A stretch of DNA of 64,000 nt. Origin: Alistipes sp. (GTDB taxonomy: Bacteria; Bacteroidota; Bacteroidia; Bacteroidales; Rikenellaceae). The notes under the pieces are model-generated. The model searched no databases, was not told the origin of the DNA, and saw nothing but the letters and a program-made list of their open reading frames with translations. The stretch spans positions 1 through 64,000 of the forward strand of contig JAFQCA010000015.1 of assembly GCA_017399485.1 (NCBI GenBank), read 5' to 3'. Below, piece by piece: positions 24,468 through 32,481 of the stretch (within the stretch, counting starts at the first letter, position 1; the number at the start of each line of letters is the position of its first letter). A program made the position numbers and the translations under genes.

Positions 24468-27440
24468 TTAGAAAGGCAATTCCACGCCAGCCGAGATGTA
24501 GAAATGGCCCTCACTCGGGCGGTAGAACGATAGTTTCAAAGCAGAAGTAGCCGAGGCGGGCTGGCTGAAGATATTTACATCGAATATAATATCTCCACCC
24601 AGTGAATTGAGGTTGTGCCAGCGGTGGTATATACCCGACTCTTGGTCCAATGCAGTTTGTTGATAGCGTGCTATGTCGGCACCTACGTTGAGGCGTATTC
24701 GTTTGAAGTACAGAACGCCTTGTATTCCTCCGTCGGGATAGCATATCGGGAATTGATAGTTTAACGAAGCCGCCATATAGTTGCGATTCTCAATCTGCGA
24801 GGAGTTGAATCCCCTCAGTAACAACATCGAAGATTTGAAGGTCAGGGCCGAGAGCGCATCCTGACTCTGGAATCCGCCGATTGAGGTTTGATAGACCATA
24901 GCCAATGATAGGCTGTTATGTGCAAAGAATCCCGGAGTATAGACTTTGGTGTAGAGGGCCAATAAATCGCTGAAATTGTTGTTTGTGGGATTTATGGCGT
25001 ATGCAGCCTGCGCCGCAATGCCCCACGGTGGTGCAAAGTCGCGGTGCGATTGACGTACCATATCCTGAAAACCGAGAGTAAATGATGTGAGGTGCAGGCC
25101 CTCCTGATAACCTATCGTGGCGATATTGCTTATGCCACCATCGAAATCGAGTTTGCCTGTATTGGCTACCAGACCGTTAGAATAGTCCCATCCTGCAGAG
25201 GCTATCAACTGACGTGTGTGGTAACCTCGCTGGAACAAGAGCGGGAATGTTATATCAACTCCTACAGAGTAATATTTGCCCTGCTTTGGCGATATCGGGA
25301 ACTCAAATTTGTGGCTGTCGGTGTTGTAGATGTAGATTGGGTATATGTTTTGGCTGCCACCGTAAGTTGCATTAAGACTTATCGTTGGGCCTAACCCATA
25401 ATATCGCAATGTCCCCTTCCAGATGCTGCCTTGTGAGGCGTTGTAGCCGTAAGAGAAGAATCCCTGCATCGAAGAGAGCAGGTTTTGAGTCATTACTGTT
25501 GCTCCGACATTCATACTGATGTTCCCCTCCTCGCTTAATGCAAACGGGTCGTATGATAGCGGGGCCCAACTGTGGAACTTAAAGAGATTCAATCCTTTGC
25601 GGTAACGCCTTGTTTTGAGAGGTGAGGCTATAGCAGCCGTGTCGGCCTGTGAAATCTTTATTGAGTCCAGATTGATTACATCCCACTGCTCGAAAGGAGG
25701 GTTTACCACCTCTTTGGGAAGCCGTGAGTACTCTACCTCCTTCCATACCTTATCTTGGCGTTGGCGGGCAGGGTGATAACCCAACGAGTCATAGGTCGTA
25801 AGCAGTATATCTCCATTAGGCGCAGGTGCTGCATTAAATGAGCCATAACGCGAGGTGGTTAATTGATATTCGCGTTTGGCATCTATGTCGTAGCAGTGTA
25901 TCTCGTCACGTCCGGAGGCTATCGAGCCATAGTAGAGTCGACCATCTTTAGCCCTCAAATCGCTTAATGTAATGTAGGCAGGACGAGTCAGCGGTTTTAT
26001 GTTGCGCTGAGAATCAACTTCGGCTATCCACATACCTTCGTCGCCCGTGATGATGCAGTAGAAGTTGCGGGTGAGGTTATCCCACGCCAAAGAGTGTATC
26101 TCTTGCCCGAAGGGGAGTTGCTCTTGTTGCTCGATGCCATCCTGTTGGCGATAGTGGAACGAATATATGCCGTTGGGGTTGTACTCAATCCACGCCAACC
26201 CTCCCGTGTCGTCGGGTGTGGGGTAGAGGATGTTGCTGCGACGCTTTATGCTGCGAGGTTTGCTCTTTCCGAGGTCCATATAGCATAACGTAGAGCGTAC
26301 ACGTTGCTGAAACATTGTACTACGCCTGTACTCGGTCCACCATACTCGCTGCTGATAGGGGTCGTAGATGGGGCGCGTGGAGACATCTCCCGTAAAGCAT
26401 AGTTGTGTTTCGCGCCCTGTCTGCTCGTCAAGCAGTACAAAACGCGATGGTTTGTCGAGGTCCTCCTTGAGCAGCAATATACCTTTGTCTGCGATACTTT
26501 GAGGGTGACTATAAGTCGTATAACTCTTTATCCGGGGTGTGGGGAGCATCTGGCTACTGTTTTGGGGCTGCGGTTGCTGAGCCCAAAAGTCGGTCAGATA
26601 GTTAAAGGTATTTTTGAAAAGTTGGTTTGAGGAGAATCCGAAAAGCCGTTTCATTCGCCACCCCTCCGAAATGATTGTCCACGGATGACGAGGGCCGTAG
26701 GATGCCATATCGTTGGCCATCTGACGACCTGCAAGACGGTTGCCGTGTACGACCATCTGGTATCCCATTTGATAATGGTCGGGTATGAAATCGCGATAGG
26801 AGCCGCAATAGAATTTGTCGCTATTGCGATACTTCTCGGTGATATTACCCATCGCGCGATACTCCAACGTGAAACTCGGTTGTCGGCCTCGTCCGAATGT
26901 CGAAGCCTGTGTCTCAAATAGTGTGGCATCACCCTCCATCATCCATAGTGGCATAAATACAAGTCCTATGGTCGAACTCTGCTGGCCGAGTATGTAGGAT
27001 AGGAATTTTACCAGACCGACGTTGAGGTTGTTGTATTGTGCTGCGTGACGATATTCGTGGGCCACCAACTGCTTGAGCCAAGGCATTGAGTAGCCGTCAA
27101 TCGAGGGTGAGGAGAGAAACTCGACGCGCTTTGGCAACCACATCACCAATCCGTTGGATTTCATATTTTCGGGGTGAACGACAAACGGAAGGTCGAGCGC
27201 CGGGAGTTTGTATCCATAGGCTATATAGGGATTGAGTCTGTCAGCATAGTAGAGCGTGGTGTGGCCGATTTGCGTTGCGCTTTTGGGGTATATAACCTCT
27301 ACGTTGGGTGTCGAGCCTTTCATCCACTTAAGGCCGAGAGGGTCTGCACCCCAACTGTAATATTGGGCTGAGGCATCTCGTGCTGCGACAACGGCCAGCA
27401 CGGTCAATATGAAAAATTTTACTACCCTCGTGAGCGACAT
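24468..27440 (-). CDS. Exported zinc-protease-like / beta-propeller / outer-membrane beta-barrel protein
   Basis: A 990-residue protein with a Sec signal (about residues 1-25). Domain 1 (about 40-310) carries VAHEYRHAAQ, an HExxH zinc site (about residue 132), and WMMEGDATLFE about 45 residues later, supplying the third Glu ligand: a gluzincin-type metallopeptidase. Domain 2 (about 310-620) has repeated TolB/WD40-like blades (for example RFVLLDEQTGRETQL, LYYGSIASGRDEI). Domain 3 (about 650-990) has alternating aromatic strands and ends in AGVELPF, a terminal Phe as in outer-membrane barrels. It overlaps an operon with the SUI1 gene, 18 bp upstream. Its function is not established. Confidence 0.7.
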   Translation of the reverse strand: MSLTRVVKFFILTVLAVVAARDASAQYYSWGADPLGLKWMKGSTPNVEVIYPKSATQIGHTTLYYADRLNPYIAYGYKLPALDLPFVVHPENMKSNGLVMWLPKRVEFLSSPSIDGYSMPWLKQLVAHEYRHAAQYNNLNVGLVKFLSYILGQQSSTIGLVFMPLWMMEGDATLFETQASTFGRGRQPSFTLEYRAMGNITEKYRNSDKFYCGSYRDFIPDHYQMGYQMVVHGNRLAGRQMANDMASYGPRHPWTIISEGWRMKRLFGFSSNQLFKNTFNYLTDFWAQQPQPQNSSQMLPTPRIKSYTTYSHPQSIADKGILLLKEDLDKPSRFVLLDEQTGRETQLCFTGDVSTRPIYDPYQQRVWWTEYRRSTMFQQRVRSTLCYMDLGKSKPRSIKRRSNILYPTPDDTGGLAWIEYNPNGIYSFHYRQQDGIEQQEQLPFGQEIHSLAWDNLTRNFYCIITGDEGMWIAEVDSQRNIKPLTRPAYITLSDLRAKDGRLYYGSIASGRDEIHCYDIDAKREYQLTTSRYGSFNAAPAPNGDILLTTYDSLGYHPARQRQDKVWKEVEYSRLPKEVVNPPFEQWDVINLDSIKISQADTAAIASPLKTRRYRKGLNLFKFHSWAPLSYDPFALSEEGNISMNVGATVMTQNLLSSMQGFFSYGYNASQGSIWKGTLRYYGLGPTISLNATYGGSQNIYPIYIYNTDSHKFEFPISPKQGKYYSVGVDITFPLLFQRGYHTRQLIASAGWDYSNGLVANTGKLDFDGGISNIATIGYQEGLHLTSFTLGFQDMVRQSHRDFAPPWGIAAQAAYAINPTNNNFSDLLALYTKVYTPGFFAHNSLSLAMVYQTSIGGFQSQDALSALTFKSSMLLLRGFNSSQIENRNYMAASLNYQFPICYPDGGIQGVLYFKRIRLNVGADIARYQQTALDQESGIYHRWHNLNSLGGDIIFDVNIFSQPASATSALKLSFYRPSEGHFYISAGVELPF

Positions 27441-27458
27441 AACTCTAAACGAAAAGAT

Positions 27459-27800
27459 TTAACCTCCCGCCTTCTTGCATTTGTAACCTGCTGCTATCAA
27501 TAACTCTACCACGCGGTCACGATGGTCTCCTTGAATTATAATCTCGCCATCCTTGACCGAGCCGCCTACGCCGCATCGATTCTTTAGCATACGTCCCAAT
27601 GCGGTGGCATCCTCTTCGGTGCCGACAAAACCTTTGATGAGTGTCACGACCTTGCCACCACGTTGTTTGCGGTCGAGCCACACTTTCAGGTTCTGTTTTT
27701 CGGGAGGCAGAGTCTCCGCTTCGGGCTCTGTGTCGGTCTGATATTCATAATCGGGATTTGTCGAATAGACCATTCCCAGACGCTGTTTCCAATCGCTCAT
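27459..27800 (-). CDS. SUI1/eIF-1-like translation factor (YciH family)
   Basis: A 113-residue protein. The ATG at 27800 gives MSDWKQRLGMVYSTNPD, which is the normal N-terminus; longer frames run into the divergent promoter region. The SUI1 domain shows LKVWLDRKQRGGKVVTLIKGF, CGVGGSVKDGEIIIQGDHRD and VVELLIAAGYKCKK. Bacterial SUI1 proteins are thought to affect start-codon choice, but the role is poorly known. It is the first gene of an operon with the outer-membrane fusion protein; the two genes are 18 bp apart. Confidence 0.9.
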   Translation of the reverse strand: MSDWKQRLGMVYSTNPDYEYQTDTEPEAETLPPEKQNLKVWLDRKQRGGKVVTLIKGFVGTEEDATALGRMLKNRCGVGGSVKDGEIIIQGDHRDRVVELLIAAGYKCKKAGG

Positions 27801-27939
27801 TGTTGTAATGATTATGCGCAAGTGTGGCCCAAAGTTGCGCCATTCTTGCAAAAAAGTATTCTCTTTCTTCGACGCTTGCAATAAAACGTCGCTTAATGTT
27901 TGGTGCAAATTTACTATTTTTATATCTTTACAACAAATT

Positions 27940-29001
27940 ATGAAACGTACAACGGTTGAAAAATTAAAGAACGAAGCCCTTGAGCGTTGTCGTTGTGAGG
28001 GTAATTACTCCCTGCCACAGGCGGTTGATGATGGGCGACGTCTGGTGAGAGTATTTGTCGAGGGTTATGAAGATGTAGCCTTCTGGCGCGGTATTTTCGA
28101 CCATTTCGATAATCCTTATCTGCGTTTCGAGATTTCGGTGCCTACACGCGAGGATTTGCCAAAAGGTAAAAAAATCTTGATGTCGATGATTCCCCAATCG
28201 GGCGAAGAGTTGCTACTTTGTGTCGATTCCGATTTTGACTACCTCTTTGATGGGAGGACCGAGCAGTCGGCGGAGATACTCGCCGCACCATATATGTTTC
28301 ATACCTACACCTACGCGACGGAGAACTATCTCTGTTATGCGCCCTCGTTGCACAACATATGCGTAAAGGCGACCAAGAACGATTGCCATATATTCGACTT
28401 TGTTGCCTTTATGCGTGACTATTCGCGTACGATTTATCCCATATTTTTGTGGTATGCCTACTCAGCACAGTTGAGTAGTGAGTCGGTTTTGCCGCTGGTA
28501 GATTTCAAAAATACGGTGCGACTCGGATTCTTGGAGTTGGAACGTAACGGAGCCGATACTCTGGCGTGGCTATGCCGCAACGTCACGCGCAAGGTTACCC
28601 GCCTTGAGAACGAGAATCCCCGTATGGCCGAGCGTATAGCGTCATTTGCTGAGGAGTTGCGGGCCAAAGGTGTTACGGAGGAGAATACTTATCTGTTTAT
28701 GCACGGCCACACGCTGATGGATAATGTGGTGATGGTACTGCTTAATACCGTATGCGATAAGTTGCGCTCGATGTCGGTAGCCAAAATCAACGCCTCGAAT
28801 AAGCAGGGCCTATCTCTGCGCAACGAGATGAGTAACTATATGAACTCCCTGCGTTCGATACGCGATGTGTTGCTCGATAACGAGAACTACACTACGTGTC
28901 CGCTATATACCAACCTCAAAGCCGATATACAGAACTATATTGACCGTACGGTGGAGCGTATGAAGAGAGATAGAGATAATGTAAAGATAGTTAATAAATA
29001 A
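27940..29001 (+). CDS. DUF4435 (TOPRIM-like) protein, orphan AriB-like
   Basis: A 353-residue cytoplasmic protein. Its N-terminal third has a TOPRIM-like signature: a Glu in LVRVFVEGYEDVAFWRGIF (about residue 36), then the acidic LLLCVDSDFDYLFDG (about residue 92), matching E ... DxD. A central TYATENYLCYAP motif is typical of DUF4435. Established: AriB, the nuclease of the PARIS anti-phage system, is a DUF4435 protein, partnered by an AAA ATPase (AriA). Here no ATPase is adjacent. The ATG at 27940 was chosen because the upstream frame overlaps the promoter region. It is divergent from SUI1 and followed by repeat-rich DNA. A defence or nuclease function is inference. Confidence 0.75.
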   Translation: MKRTTVEKLKNEALERCRCEGNYSLPQAVDDGRRLVRVFVEGYEDVAFWRGIFDHFDNPYLRFEISVPTREDLPKGKKILMSMIPQSGEELLLCVDSDFDYLFDGRTEQSAEILAAPYMFHTYTYATENYLCYAPSLHNICVKATKNDCHIFDFVAFMRDYSRTIYPIFLWYAYSAQLSSESVLPLVDFKNTVRLGFLELERNGADTLAWLCRNVTRKVTRLENENPRMAERIASFAEELRAKGVTEENTYLFMHGHTLMDNVVMVLLNTVCDKLRSMSVAKINASNKQGLSLRNEMSNYMNSLRSIRDVLLDNENYTTCPLYTNLKADIQNYIDRTVERMKRDRDNVKIVNK

Positions 29002-29019
29002 GATTGGTTACCCAACCTG

Positions 29020-29140
29020 CGGTAGTGCTTTTTAGGAGCCACTTTTAGTGGCGACCAAAGCCCCTGCCTGAGGCGGGGGTTGGGGGTGGGTCAGACTTGT
29101 AAATGCGGCTAAAGGCCGCAATGTATGCTTAAAGCAAGCA
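29020..29140. repeat. Cluster of small hairpins and a G-rich tract
   Basis: Four short inverted repeats occur in a row: GCCACTTTTAGTGGC (29039-29053), CCCC...GGCGGGG around 29071-29079, GCGGC/GCCGC (29105-29120) and TGCTT/AAGCA. A G-tract GGCGGGGGTTGGGGGTGGG (29072-29090) could form a quadruplex. No gene is present. The pattern resembles REP/BIME-like intergenic repeats. Confidence 0.45.
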
Positions 29141-29181
29141 GATAGCCTTAATCATAGGGTAATACGGTATTTAAGCACCAT

Positions 29182-29220
29182 AAATAAATCCGAGATTCAT
29201 TACGAATCTCGGATTTATTT
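29182..29220. terminator. Bidirectional terminator with 17-bp perfect stem
   Basis: The arms 29182-29198 and 29204-29220 are perfectly complementary with a 5-nt loop; T-rich sequence follows on both strands. It closes the DUF4435 transcription unit on the plus strand. Confidence 0.75.
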
Positions 29221-29232
29221 GTTTTGGTAATT

Positions 29233-29337
29233 TACGTCACTCCACCGAGCCTTTAGGCGAGGATTGGAGTCTCTAATTTTACATTTGTAGTAGAGATTCC
29301 AACCATTTTGTCTTTCGCCAAAATGTGGAATGACGTA
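29233..29337. repeat. 105-bp cruciform-like inverted-repeat element
   Basis: The ends are TACGTCA and TGACGTA. The outer arms (TACGTCA-TCCAC / GTGGA-TGACGTA, one mismatch) are followed on each side by a private hairpin (CGAGCC...GGCGAGG on the left, CATTTTG...CAAAATG on the right). Inner arms (TTGGAGTCTCTA / TAGAGATTCCAA, one mismatch) then close on a central loop. It is a nested palindrome of MITE-like size; no ORF is present. Confidence 0.6.
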
Positions 29338-29344
29338 GATGCAA

Positions 29345-29376
29345 AAATCCCCACCAAATTAGTTTGGCGGGGATTT
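29345..29376 (-). terminator. Terminator of mdh
   Basis: A 14-bp stem (29345-29358 with 29363-29376, one wobble) and loop TTAG. On the minus strand it is followed by TTTTTGC, 28 nt past the mdh stop. Confidence 0.75.
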
Positions 29377-29403
29377 ATTTTTCGGTGTATATCCTTAATC
29401 CTA

Positions 29404-30345
29404 TTAGATAGCCTTTGTGTCGTAAAGAATCTGGTTAACCTTGCGAACGGCAGCGGCTGAAGCCTCAAACTGAGCCTGCTCCTCCTTTGTAAGGTCAATC
29501 TTAACAATCTTCTCGATACCCTTGCGGCCAACAACTACGGGAACACCAATCATAATGTCCTCCTGACCATACTCACCCTCAAGGTAAGCACCGCAGGGGA
29601 TAATGCGCTTCTGGTCGCCCAAGATAGCCTCTACAACTGATGCTGCAGCAGCACCGGGAGCATACCAAGCCGATGTGCCCAAAAGACCTGTCAATGTGGC
29701 ACCACCTACCATAGTGTCGGCAGCAACCTGTGCCAACTTCTTCTTTGAAAGGAACTGTGATGCGGGAACACCCTTGATTGTAGCCTTCGATGTCAAAGGA
29801 ATCATTGTAGTATCGCCGTGACCACCGATAACCATACCGTCAACGTCGTGGATGTTAGCACCTGCAGCCTTTGCCAAGTAGCAACGGAAACGTGAAGAAT
29901 CCAATGCACCACCCATACCGATTACGCGGTTCTTAGGCAGGCCTGTTGACTTCAAAGTAAGGTAAGCCATTGTATCCATAGGGTTAGATACGATAACGAA
30001 GATAGCGCGGGGTGAATGAGCCAAAGCCTGTGATACAACGCTCTTTACGATGTTTGCGTTTGTGCCAATCAACTCCTCACGAGTCATACCCGGCTTACGG
30101 GGAATACCTGAAGTTACAACCACAACGTCAGAACCTGCGGTCTTCTTGTAGTCGTTTGTGCAACCTATAAGTTTAGTCTTGAAATCGGTTGTAGCCGATG
30201 CCTGATACATATCGAGCATCTTACCCTCTGAAAGACCCTCCTTGATATCAATCAATACTACCTCGTCTGCTACCTCGCGTGCAGCCAATACGTTTGCGCA
30301 AGTTGCGCCCACCATACCGGCGCCGATAACTGTTACTTTTGACAT
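29404..30345 (-). CDS. mdh: Malate dehydrogenase
   Basis: A 313-residue LDH-like malate dehydrogenase that interconverts malate and oxaloacetate with NAD, in the reductive branch to succinate. It has the NAD fold KVTVIGAGMVGATCANVLA, Asp in VVLIDIKEG (NAD preference), substrate Arg in GIPRKPGMTREEL, NPMDTM, and the catalytic His in MVIGGHGDTTMIPL (about residue 176). It follows gcvH by 46 bp on the same strand; no separate promoter is clear. Confidence 0.96.
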   Translation of the reverse strand: MSKVTVIGAGMVGATCANVLAAREVADEVVLIDIKEGLSEGKMLDMYQASATTDFKTKLIGCTNDYKKTAGSDVVVVTSGIPRKPGMTREELIGTNANIVKSVVSQALAHSPRAIFVIVSNPMDTMAYLTLKSTGLPKNRVIGMGGALDSSRFRCYLAKAAGANIHDVDGMVIGGHGDTTMIPLTSKATIKGVPASQFLSKKKLAQVAADTMVGGATLTGLLGTSAWYAPGAAAASVVEAILGDQKRIIPCGAYLEGEYGQEDIMIGVPVVVGRKGIEKIVKIDLTKEEQAQFEASAAAVRKVNQILYDTKAI

Positions 30346-30391
30346 AATTTTTTACTCTTTATATGATTCTTAACTATTAAACTCGTAAATG

Positions 30392-30769
30392 TTAGCCGAT
30401 AAGTTCAGCATAAGCCTCAGGTGTGAGCAATGCGTCATACTCTGCGGGGTCGCTCATCTTAACCTTAATCATCCAGCCCTCGCCATAGGGGTCTGAATTA
30501 ACCAATGCGGGGTCGGCATCTACTGCGTCGTTGAACTCTACAACCTCGCCACCTACGGGGATGAAAGCATCGCTTACAGTCTTTACAGCCTCGATTGAGC
30601 CGAATACCTCACCTGCAGCCAAAGTCTCACCAACGGTTGGTACATCAACAAAAACGATATCACCCAACTGGCTCTGTGCAAAATCGGTAATACCTACATA
30701 GGCATACTCACCCTCGACACGACACCACTCGTGGTCGTTCGAGTACTTCAAATTAGAAGGAATATTCAT
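30392..30769 (-). CDS. gcvH: Glycine cleavage system H protein
   Basis: A 125-residue lipoyl carrier of the glycine cleavage system, shuttling the aminomethyl group between the P, T and L proteins. The lipoylated Lys lies in [13 protein letters not shown] (about residue 63). The start [23 protein letters not shown] and the end [13 protein letters not shown] are standard. The other gcv genes are not in the window. The upstream region of about 220 nt holds a palindromic repeat and a TATCTTTG box, but no glycine-riboswitch sequence that I recognise. Confidence 0.95.
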   Translation of the reverse strand: MNIPSNLKYSNDHEWCRVEGEYAYVGITDFAQSQLGDIVFVDVPTVGETLAAGEVFGSIEAVKTVSDAFIPVGGEVVEFNDAVDADPALVNSDPYGEGWMIKVKMSDPAEYDALLTPEAYAELIG

Positions 30770-30816
30770 AACTGTTGTATTTTTATAAATTTGTTTTCTG
30801 TTTGTTAGAACGAGTC

Positions 30817-30928
30817 TAATAAGGTGATTTCTGCGTTATGCTTGTCCTCAAAAACCTCATTTACGCCAAGTAAACTGCGGTTTCTCGGTCTGCGCAAGCC
30901 TTAAAATCCCTCTTCTTATACTCGTTCT
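30817..30928. repeat. Palindromic intergenic repeat, copy A
   Basis: A 112-bp element bounded by AGAACGAGT and ACTCGTTCT. The interior contains CCTCATTTACG-CAAGTAAACTGCGGTTTCTCGG-like sequence with a TTTAC/GTAAA hairpin. The interior closely matches copy B (34464-34583), although the flanks differ. It lies in the leader between the gcvH -7 box and gcvH. Confidence 0.65.
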
Positions 30929-30996
30929 GCGCCCGATGAATAAAGACAAGGTGATTTCTGCCCCTCCTCATTAATTTCGTTACCCTATAATCCACA

Positions 30997-31004
30997 CAAA
31001 GATA
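30997..31004 (-). promoter_or_regulatory. -7 box upstream of gcvH
   Basis: The minus strand reads TATCTTTG. A TTG at 31028-31030 is 23 bp away, slightly long. If used, the gcvH mRNA has an approximately 220-nt leader that includes palindromic repeat A. Confidence 0.4.
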
Positions 31005-31035
31005 GCGGTATTTTTTTAATGAAGGTGCAATTTTG

Positions 31036-31758
31036 TTAATTTTTTAACAGAAATTCTATCTCTTTGAACATAAATGAGCGTAAATCGCCGTTTTGCATCT
31101 CCACATTTAATGCTCCCGTAGGCTCGACACCACGTATCGTGCCGATAAAAGTGCTACCGTCGGCAAGAGCATACAGGTGCTTCTCGTCAAGCCGATAAAG
31201 CATTGTGTGATAATCACTTTGTAGGGCATTACGTTCTCCGTTCAGCAGTTGCTTGTAACGCCTCATAATGCACTCCTGTAGTCTCTCCAGCACCTCGTCG
31301 CGCTCAAACTCTGCCGCCTGCTCTATTGCCATTGACGTGGGGTTGGGCAGGTCGGCTGAAAATGAGGTCTGGTTTACGTTCAGCCCTATGCCTGCTATTG
31401 TGCGGCCAATAGTATTCCCCTGTAATTTATGCTCAATGAGAATACCTGCAATCTTTTTGTCACCAACGTAAATGTCGTTGGTCCATTTTATCTTGGTCTT
31501 TATAGAGTATGAGGCTAATGTGTCGGCAACGGCCAATGCGATAACCTTCGAGAGCAAAAATTGTTCCGTCGGAGGTAAAAATGTGGGCTCAAGGATTGCC
31601 GAAAGAGTAAGGTTTTGCCCTTTGCCGCTCTCCCAAACGTGACCACGTTGACCGCGTCCTGCCGTTTGGCTCTCGGCCACGATGACGTCGCCCTGTTTGT
31701 ATTGTGAGCCACACGCCTCGTCATTGGTCGAGGTCAGTATATCGAATCGGTAAATCAT
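31036..31758 (-). CDS. birA: Biotin--[acetyl-CoA-carboxylase] ligase (class I BirA)
   Basis: A 240-residue enzyme that attaches biotin to carrier proteins via biotinyl-AMP. The catalytic motif GRGQRGHVWES (about residue 36), SKVIALAVADTL, KWTNDIYVGDKKIAGIL and the C-terminal SH3-like segment are present. There is no N-terminal HTH, so it is not a repressor (class I). The ATG at 31758 overlaps the TGA of the NUDIX gene (ATGA, 4 bp), which fixes the start and implies translational coupling. Confidence 0.9.
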   Translation of the reverse strand: MIYRFDILTSTNDEACGSQYKQGDVIVAESQTAGRGQRGHVWESGKGQNLTLSAILEPTFLPPTEQFLLSKVIALAVADTLASYSIKTKIKWTNDIYVGDKKIAGILIEHKLQGNTIGRTIAGIGLNVNQTSFSADLPNPTSMAIEQAAEFERDEVLERLQECIMRRYKQLLNGERNALQSDYHTMLYRLDEKHLYALADGSTFIGTIRGVEPTGALNVEMQNGDLRSFMFKEIEFLLKN

Positions 31759-32312
31759 CTTTTGTCGTTTTGTGCAAAATATCGCCATAGCGGAGCCGAG
31801 TGCAGGCATTGTATTATCTGGTCGTTGTCGAGCAACTCTTTGACTTCATCGCGGCTCATAAGGTGGACATCTATATCCTCCCCTGCTTCGGTGTGCTGTT
31901 CTTCGATGCGCTCGACATCGGTAGCCAGAAACGTATATGCAAAATTGTTGTGATTGGTCGGATTGGGCGATGTAACCATAAATTGTCGCCACTCTCCTCC
32001 GCCATAACCAGCCTCTTCCAATAGTTCGCGTCGTGCGCTCTGCTCTGCAGTCTCGCCCTCCTCGATGACGCCTGCAACCAATTCATAATGTGTTTGTCCC
32101 AAGCCGTGACGATATTGGCTAATCATAACGAAATCTCCTTCGCGTGTAATGGCTATGACGTTTACCCAATCGGGAAACTCCATAATAAACCACTCTGGCA
32201 CGATGGCACCCGTCGGCAACTCTACTTTTTCGCGACGTATCGTGCACCACGGGCGCTGAATTACATATTCGCTTGTCAATACCTTGAATGGGCGATGTTC
32301 CGGCTTTTTCAT
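31755..32312 (-). CDS. NUDIX hydrolase (ADP-ribose pyrophosphatase-like)
   Basis: A 185-residue protein. The Nudix box GETAEQSARRELLEEAGYG (about residues 87-105) has the REL-EE metal ligands. The start KVLTSEYVIQRPWCTIRREKVELPTG and the loop after the box fit the ADP-ribose/nucleoside-diphosphate-sugar branch. The stop overlaps birA by 4 bp, so the two are co-translated. The exact nucleotide substrate is not certain. Confidence 0.88.
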   Translation of the reverse strand: MKKPEHRPFKVLTSEYVIQRPWCTIRREKVELPTGAIVPEWFIMEFPDWVNVIAITREGDFVMISQYRHGLGQTHYELVAGVIEEGETAEQSARRELLEEAGYGGGEWRQFMVTSPNPTNHNNFAYTFLATDVERIEEQHTEAGEDIDVHLMSRDEVKELLDNDQIIQCLHSAPLWRYFAQNDKR

Positions 32313-32438
32313 ATATAGACAGAGGTTGTTACTTGCATTTATTCGAATAAATATGATTTTTATGCAGTAAAAATCACTATTTTAATCTTCAAATATAATA
32401 AAATATGCTGAAAAGCGGATGAAAATGCTAAAAATTAA

Positions 32439-32446
32439 TACCTTTG
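32439..32446 (+). promoter_or_regulatory. -7 box of aspartate kinase
   Basis: TACCTTTG lies 36 nt before the ATG, in an AT-rich divergent region between the NUDIX gene and aspartate kinase. The -33 element is unclear. Confidence 0.5.
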
Positions 32447-32481
32447 CAACCTATAATTACGCAAATAGAGTTATTTAGGTT

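Noticed and set aside
27940..29001. Complete PARIS (AriAB) system
   Set aside because: Only a DUF4435 gene is present; neighbouring genes are SUI1 and mdh, with no AriA-type ATPase.
30770..31035. Glycine riboswitch upstream of gcvH
   Set aside because: No tandem GGAGAG-type aptamers; the structure there is the palindromic repeat.
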